A stretch of DNA of 64,000 bases, from positions 186,001 through 250,000 of the forward strand of contig JAECUM010096223.1 in the NCBI GenBank assembly GCA_016617855.1, read 5' to 3'. The DNA comes from Megalonaias nervosa. Lineage: Eukaryota; Mollusca; Bivalvia; Unionida; Unionidae. The translations under genes and the position numbers were made by a program. Under the pieces are notes generated by a model, which saw only the letters and a list, made by a program, of their open reading frames with translations, had not been told where the DNA came from and made no database searches. Shown here in pieces: positions 27,647 through 36,600 of this stretch. Positions within the stretch are counted from its first letter, which is position 1. Every line of letters starts with the position of its first letter.

Positions 27647-30600
27647 TCATAAGTGTGTTGGATGGCTTTCTGTTTTAGGATTTGAGGACATTACTATTAT
27701 TACTATTGTTTTGGGTATTGTAACTTTTATCTTTGCTGTCTCCACTGATGCATTGCTGGTAGAACTCATTTTGTAACAGTATGACCACCACTGATGTTTT
27801 CAAAACATCAAACGTAATACTGCTAAGTTGGACATTCTTCTCAGCAGCTCATTGTTCAGTATTTAGATTTTGTTGTATTTCCTGTATATATCAGAAAATT
27901 GTTATTAAAGTTTGATACAAGATAATGGCGGCAGGTTTTTGTTTTGCATGTATATAGTAAAAATCCATTCTTTTAAAGCATCTTACCATTCTTTGTCTTT
28001 CCAGAAAAATAATTACTCTACCTCTGGCAAGGTGTGCGGTCAGAATGGAGAAACATATAGTCATGAAACAGCTGCTTTGGCTGACAAGACCTTGGTAGAT
28101 TATTTTGCAGAGTGCAGGAGTGTGGGGACTATCTCAGGCAAGTATAGTGTATACTTCCAGGGGATTTCACTTTTTTGTTCATTCATTTAGAATTGAATAA
28201 ATATTTAGTTAAATAATATAATGTAATAGATACATTGAACAGGTGACATATTGTGTTACTGAACATGATTGATAGTTTAATATAATGTCATACCTGATGA
28301 GCACAAGTCTGAGATTTTTGTTATCAGCTAGCAACAAGGACTGTTACTGCAACATACGACCATATGTTAATGAACACTGTAGCATTGGTGATATTGCTAG
28401 GTGGGATGTGTATTTCTGGTTTATAATGTTTTCATAAACCTGATATCTTGCCACTGCAAGTCTTTACAAATCTACTAGCCTGACACCCAGGACAATCTAA
28501 AATTTGGCTTGGGAAAGCCCAGGTTTACTTGGTATTTACTCAGGGGCAAGTCCAAAGAATGGAGAGAGCAGTTGTATTCATTTCATAATGTTCTATGTCT
28601 TGCAAGTTTTATACTCTGTGATATGGCAACAGTACATATAGCAGTACCATTATTTCACATTTATATGTACCACATCCATCAATTACATAACTTCCCCCAG
28701 TTTCTTTCATCTATCCATCCTTTATTTCATACAATGTACCATTAAAATCTGTCATTTACATCGTGTAGTGAAGGTCAGCCTCACATTTGAAAACAGGCAT
28801 ATGATAATATGAATATTTAGTACTTAAAGCAAGTTTGACATTCTAGCAAATAATTATTGATATTTTAACTTGTCTGTTTTACTTTAATCATAATATTTGT
28901 ACTTATTTGGGATTCACTGTCTTGAAAGTCCTAACCTAGCATGAACAGTTTATGAGATTAGAAATATACCGAGATGGCTAACTCTAAACATCAGCTTGTC
29001 AGAGATTGTTTTGATGAATGTTGCCTATTTCATGATGAGTGGGTGATAATGGTTAATAATACAACTCATGAGAATAATAATAATACAGCTCATGAGATTA
29101 ATAATACAACTCATGAGATTAATAATACAACTCATGAGTTTAAAAAATACAACTCATGAGATCAACAATACAACTCATGAGATTAATAATACAGCTCATG
29201 AGATTAATAATACAACTTATGAGATTACTGTCACTGGTGTGTTTGGAAATTAAAGGCACTTATCTCTAGTGATTAGTCACTTGGAAATCTAGCACCCACA
29301 AGCAGTGTTTAGAATCTATTGTTGATGTGATTATTACATGTGACTGATACATACTGTTTGGCAAATAACTATATTAAATTGATAAAAATAGGTTTTATCA
29401 AATCATTCCAAAAAGTTGGCTTGTCAGAGATTGTTTTAATACATGTCACCAATTTCAAGGTGATTATTATTGGATAACATGGAACAGAAGCAGACATGTG
29501 AGTGGATACAGCACTCTCCAGAAAGAAACAAGGAGTGAATTCATTGATATTGGAATATTTCAGTGAGGCATTTGGTTTTACCATATATTTTTTTTAAAAC
29601 TATTTACATATATCTATTTTGTTAACTTCAGTTATTTACTTTTGGTTTTAAGGTGCAAATATGAAAAGAAAACAAAAAATTTAATTATTTTTTGAAGTAA
29701 ATATAATGCTATTTCCTTAAAGCATCCTATATTTTAATTTATCTTATTTTTTAAAACTTTACATGTAATATTTTATTTTGTCTTATTCTAGGGCAAGCTC
29801 AGATCTTCCAATGGCAATTTTAAGTTTTTCTAATCAACTTGCCCAGGGCAAGCTGACTTTTAAAAAAGCTTGTAAAGACCTGTACTGTTACATATATTAT
29901 TATGATGTGCTAGTTGGTACCACTTGCCCCTTTTTCACTAAACATCTCGGATAGTTTTCCTCAAAATTGAGATTTTTTAATATCTTTCTTATTGCTCAGT
30001 TTATAACTGATTTTTTAAAGCACTTTTCAGGAATTAAAAAACATTGATAAATAAAATCTTAATTTCCTGGAAGGAGTCTAGCCTTATCTGAGTGTAAATT
30101 GTGCCGATTTTCTCAGATTTGAGGAATTCATCACATTTTTTTCAAAAATGAAAAGGAAAGGTTTTTGTGTGTTGAATTCTAAAATTAAAATGTGATTTTG
30201 CATCCTTTCCACTATATGTACTTGTGACATAATTATCGATATTGTTTGAAGTATCCTAAGTAAAAGCATATAAAATTTCAGTTTGATGTGAAATGGTGAG
30301 AAATTTAGTGAAACCATTACCTAGTTACAGTAATTGGTGAAACTTGGGCCTGTTTATGATAATTGTGTGAAACTATGGCCCGGTTACAATAAGTGTTTTA
30401 ATACTGGGGTCTGGTTATAGTAATTGAATGAAACCAGATCCTGGTTACAATAATTGTGTGATACTGGGACATAGTTACAAAAATTGTGTTAAACTAGATC
30501 CTGGTTACAATAATTGTGTGATACTGGGGCCTAGTTACAATAATTGTGTGAAACAAGATTCTGGTTACAATAATTGTGTGATACTGGGACCTGGTTACAA

Positions 30601-33600
30601 TAATTGTACTAGCACAGACATTTATGAATTTTTTAAAGTTATGTTATTTTCTGTGAGTGAATTTTACGAATTCCAGATGAAATGTGAAATAAGATTAGCT
30701 GGTTCATGTAGTTAATTATTCAGAAAGGTTAATTAAATTAGCTGAATCGCTGACCTCATCAGTGAGAATTATGCATCAATATTGCTCACATTGTTAGGTC
30801 TAGATTGATTGGGACTTTGACAAGATGGCCCCATTAACAATCTTATTGCCATTATGTAACAGCATGGTAGTATTAACTTTGCTTTGAGAAACAAAAAGTC
30901 TTGAAATCTTTTACATTCAGCTGCTTTGCCATTTTAATTTCTTGTTTATTAATCATGTTTTTTTATATTTCAGGGAGCTTTAGCAAAAGTTGTACTAATG
31001 TGGAATGCCCACCACTCCAGCCAACAAACTGTGAGGGTATAACACCTCCATGGGCTTGCTGTCCTATTTGTGGTACGTCCATGTGTCTGTCTTTTATCTG
31101 TCCCACATTTTCAGAAAATGCAGATTCTTTCTAAAGATAGTCAGTGTCATATTGTATATACTCACCTATAAATCGGGTCCAACTGCAAACAACATAGACC
31201 CTGATTAGCTGTTGCATAATGCATTGGCAGATTAGGGTCTTTGTTGTTTTTTTCTACTGACTACTTCGAACAAACTGCATAGACCCAGATAGCTGGCTCA
31301 TTATGTGATGGCAGATCTGGGTCTGAGTGGTTTGATGTTGGATCTGACTTATAAGTGGATACCAGTGCATAAGATCTTAACGAAATTTAGTCTTCATATT
31401 GCTAATTTGAATCTTTGCTAGACCTTTTTTATACCCTATTCTTTGTAAAGTGGATGTTACATATGATTCATTTTGTCTGTTTGTCAATCTTCCCAGTTTT
31501 GTCAGTTGTTTTTATTTAATACACCTGTTGAAATCAAGCCTGCAGAGGAAATGTATTTTGCAATGAAGATGTATTGTTCACATAAACTTTGCCACTGAAG
31601 CCTTCTCTTGAGTGTTAAACAGTGCTTAAATATGGTGTGCAAAGTATAAGTTCAGTGCATTTTGTCAGTTGCCACCACAGTTGCAATATAGATGCATCTT
31701 CGGATAACTGTGCATTGTGCATTAAAATTTGGTCACAGAGACCTACTTGTTCCACAAAAAGAAAGGTATCTCATAAACTCTTGCTCACACGCAACTCTAG
31801 TTTTGGTCCAGTTTTGACAGAAGCCCAAGTTTTTAAGTAAGACCTCTGCTTTTCACTGTTCTAGATTTTGTGTAGCTATCCATAAGGTAACAGATCTTAA
31901 GCAAATTTATCACTGTTTATGTTTATTTTTCTAGCTGCTGAACTGAGAGTATTAAGCAGTGATGCATTGATGAAGAGGGCAGCACAAGCAATTCAGAAAG
32001 GGCCCATAACTGTGCAACAGACATTAGAAATTTTATCTAACCATATTACAGTAGCAGAGTGTGATGTGTTTGGTTACCTCAGCATAGATGGAGACATTGT
32101 GATTCTCATAAAGTCTTTAGTGACAAATCCTTCAGTCATACAGGTGAGTAGCAGTGCTGAAAGCAGTATGATGATAAATTTGTTGTATATGGTTATGACA
32201 ACTGTGGTATCTTGAAAATCAGAATGTTTTTGTTGGTGGTACTGGCATGATGATAAAGATGGTTTTCAGGCAAGGTGTATGATAATGTTTGTGTTAGTGG
32301 TGGTAGTCATGGTTACAGAATGAATTTAATGCAGATCTACCATTTGCAGGGTGTAAAATATAATAAAATAGAGCTATCTGTAAGATTTTAAAAATAATAA
32401 GTACAGTATCACATTTCTCCATCAAATAATGTTCCCCAGTCACATTTACACTAGAAAATAAACTTTGCTAGTTCTCAAATCCAGCTCTTTAAGAAAGACA
32501 AAAAAACAAAATCGTCTTGCACTTCTGTATATAATAAAAGATCCTGGGAAGAAACAATCATAAAAATTATCTCCTCTTTCCACTGCTAAATGGCAACTTG
32601 TACACAGATGTTATTCTGTTTAAGCTTTCACTGCAGTATGAGTAACATTGCGCCACTTTGCTTCTTGACATCCATCTAAGTCTTCAGTTATCCATTTGTT
32701 TGAGCCTTAGGGCTTGTAAGTTTAGGCACATGGGGTATGATACACACCTCACAGAATTTGTTTTCAGTCATCTTTGCTCTTCACAGACTCACCATTTGTT
32801 GACAAGTCTGTCCAACTGTCTGTCTGAACATATATATTGACTCGTGATCAGAGATTTGGTACATCAGTGCTCCCAGCCTTATACTGGCTGACTGTACTTC
32901 ATTCATGGAATTATCCAGATCTTTCACTGTCAAGCCAAAATGGTACTAACAGCTGCCTCGCTTGGCACTCAGCAATAAGAGGTTAGTGTTAGGACTGGTC
33001 GGCCTGGTGTCAGGATAATGTGACTGGGTGGGACATCATGCCACATGTCTGCGGCATGATGCTTCAGTGCTAGACATCACTATAAACTGCCACACTGCAG
33101 ACATTGTAGCAATATGACTGAAAAATTGTTAAAGCTACGTTAAAAATCCAAATCACACACACACACACACACTGTCAAGCCATCTGTAAAGCTGGCCACC
33201 CAGTCAACATCCAGCCATCTGTCCTACCATTCTTTCAGCCATCAGTCCTAGTGATGTAAACCATGTTAGTTCCTTGACAAATTATCTAGCCTGCAGGTCC
33301 AGTGTCAACTGTATATCCAGTGGATATGTACTGTGTTACACCCTTGATCTGTGGCACTTTATCTTCCATACCACTGGGGATGATTTTCACAGACATGGAA
33401 GCTACATAGGGTAAACCCCAATCAGCTGGTTCATGCCAATCCCATGATGGAGCAGATCAAGATTATTTTTAAGACTCTAGTGAGGAGATATACCACATTT
33501 TGTCACTATCTAAATGCCCACTGCTGCTGTCCATATGTGAGGTCTGTATGGTTAAGGCCTCGGTAGACATTGAGGATGAAGTCAGACACTCCTCAGACTG

Positions 33601-36600
33601 TCTGTTCGAAAAACCCTACATTGGGGAATCCAATGCACTTTTTCGGAGAGACAATTGCCATCATATTTCTCCTCCAACTTGTAATTTCACCCAGATATAT
33701 ACAAACTTTACAAGCTTTCACCCAGATATATACAAACTTTACAAGCTAAGATAAGAACAGTGTTGCAGTAAACATGACTTTATATTTTCATATTGTTGAT
33801 CACCTTGTTTGTCATGTGACATCTAAACTTGTGCAGAGTATGGTGGCCACATTGTTGATGCTCATCTTGGTATCACTAATGTACTTTTGTCTGGCTGAAA
33901 AATAAGGTGTGAGTGTGTGTGCAAGTCCATGAGCAGCATCGCCTGGTTGCTGAATAAGATGGGGCATCGTTTCATGGCCAATCACATCGTTCACCAGGGT
34001 GTGGAATTTTTTTTTTTTTTTTTTATCCATCTCAGTTTCATTAATCTCCTTCCCATCTGCATTGCCTAGATTAGTGAACTCTGAGTTGATCTCCATCAGG
34101 GAGTGTATTTCTGTTTGAGTTTTTGCAATTCAGCTTTCCCATTGGGGCTGCAGACTTGATCTTCCTTAACTACTCCTTTATCTGCCCTCAGCAGAAGGAA
34201 GTTCTGAGTCTCTGGCACCCTTTTAAAGCATCAGGTTATGATCTCAGCTGAAATAAAATTGATTCTGCATCAGTGGCAAGATGAACAATGGCTTACAGCC
34301 ATGATAAACATGCTAGAAAGTCCTCTACTTTGTAGGCATATGAGGGAAAGTGTCACATTTTCAGGGACTATGTAACGGCAACACCATTTTCAGGGACTAT
34401 GTAACGGCAACACCATTTTCAGGGACTATGTAACGGCAACACCAGGCCTTGATCTTGAGTTTACTCTATTTGGGCAATCAGAAAGTGGTCATTCAGTAGC
34501 TCTTCTTGATCAATGTACTGAAAGATGATGATGCATAATCCACCATGTGCAGTTAGGCTGTACCTCAAATTATGTGGGGCCCAAAATTCACTTTCTTCCA
34601 GTTAAGGCCAGTAGACACAACATAACCCTTCTATCCTTGGAGTCTTGGCATATTTGGATGATACACTTAGCATAATCTGTAGTTTCTGATGACCATATAT
34701 GGTTCATTAAAATTTCAGTTCACAACCTTCAAGTGATCTCTCTGAACGTCCTCAAAAAAGTAAGCAGCCTTACTGATATTTCACTCTAGCTTAAATTGGA
34801 TAAAATCCAGTATTCTTTAGCCACCTAATTTGGAATTATAATTCTGAAGATATTTATGACAGAAACATTTTAGTATCGAGAGTAGAAATACCGGTACATA
34901 TATGAGGGCTAATCTTAGAGCACCAAGGATGAGAGCCTCCATATTGGGTGAGTGTTGTACGCATGCCTAGGAAGGGTAAAAATAACAAGCAAGTTACCAT
35001 ATACGAGTCGTTAATATGTTGGTATTTTTTTAAAAATAAAGGTGATCTATTTGTTGTGGTTTTCTCTTCTTTTTGTTTCCCACCTAGCCGAGGGTAACTT
35101 GAAAATGAGTAGAGCCTGCCGACTCGAAACAGTCGACTGCTCAAAGATTGTTTTGATGCATGTTGGAGATTTCAGGGTGCCTAGGTGATAATTGTTCCTA
35201 CTATAATTTATGGGATTTCTTTAACAGGTGTGTTCGGAAATAAAGGGCGGCCATTTGGATTTCTTTAAAAGAGCACACGATGTACCAAACATGTTGAACC
35301 CACAATCAATATTTATCGTCTACAAAGAGGTTTATTACTTGTAGAACAATAACTACATTTAAACCCATGGTACATAATGCCTTGGGAATAAGGGGTTTGT
35401 TTTGTTGCACGATGCCAATGAATTTACTAATCCATACTGACTCTTTGATGTATTGTTTAATGATATAAAGCAGGGGTCATGGTTTCTGATCAAAGCCATA
35501 ACTGTCACACCTGCGTGAAGTGGTTTTGTGTGTAACGATGTCTACACGGACAACCAATCCATGGAAGTTCGTGATCACATTAAATAATTGGCGACCAAAT
35601 GAAGCGAACTTTGTATCAGTTAAATTAATGGCAAAGACACTGTGAATTTTACTTTAAAACGAAGCAACAGATCTTCTTAGATTGTGTCCGAAAACATATA
35701 TTGTAGAAAAAATTATAGTGGCGCAACGTCTGAAAAATTACAAGGCATTTAAATATTATATTTGCCCCCCAAAAAACGGTGTCCGAAAACAATGTCGAAA
35801 ACATGCAGTAAATACGGTAATTTGTGACTCTTTTCCCATTTTCTGCGGCCAGTCTTGTCACAATTCAATGGAGGGTCATATTGATGTAGGGGTTTTCACT
35901 ACAATACTTATTATGATGTCAGTTTGGTCCTAAATTTAAATAATGCTGGAACTGCACCCAATATGGCCACTGCGATGGCCATCTTGAAAATCTTGTTGCT
36001 TATCCTCCTAAATGGATAGTCATCTCAACATGGTTTTCACCAAAAGACTTCTTATGATGTTTAGTTAGTCGTTCATGAAAATGGTGCCAATCATATGTCA
36101 ATCTTGTAAATTTTGTTACTGCTTCAGAATATCATTTTGGTGAGTAAAGCATGAATTACTTTTGTTTCTGCATTTGTCATTCAGGTAGAAACTGTCAGAG
36201 ACCAAATTACACAATTTACACTAAGCTTGCAATGATACATATATGTTTATGTATTTTACATGTGTTACCATTATCTTTCATTTTTTATGCATTTGAAAGA
36301 ATTTTGACATCTTTACATTTTATATTTTATCTTGTTATACTTCATATATGCATTTTTTTGGAAGGATTTATCTCGCAAACTTTGTTTGCAACTCAGTTTT
36401 ACAGTGTTGGAACTTTACTTTTAGTTTGCACCATATAGCCACTATTATGCTGAGGTGTTCTAAAATTATGGCGTGCACACACACACACACACTTCAGGCA
36501 TTATTTGTTGTGTGATTTGTCAAACAACTGACTGGCATGAAAAATGTGTTCCTGAATATAACATTTGTATTTGATGAGAGGCATCTGTGATTATCAACCT

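Noticed and set aside
30428..30715. 95-codon open frame with repeated [10 protein letters not shown]
   Set aside because: The 30-bp minisatellite is a multiple of three, so it stays open by itself. No start context or homology.
33812..34096. 94-codon minus-strand open frame
   Set aside because: It contains a lysine run from a T-stretch and lacks a recognisable domain. Kept only as unclassified DNA.
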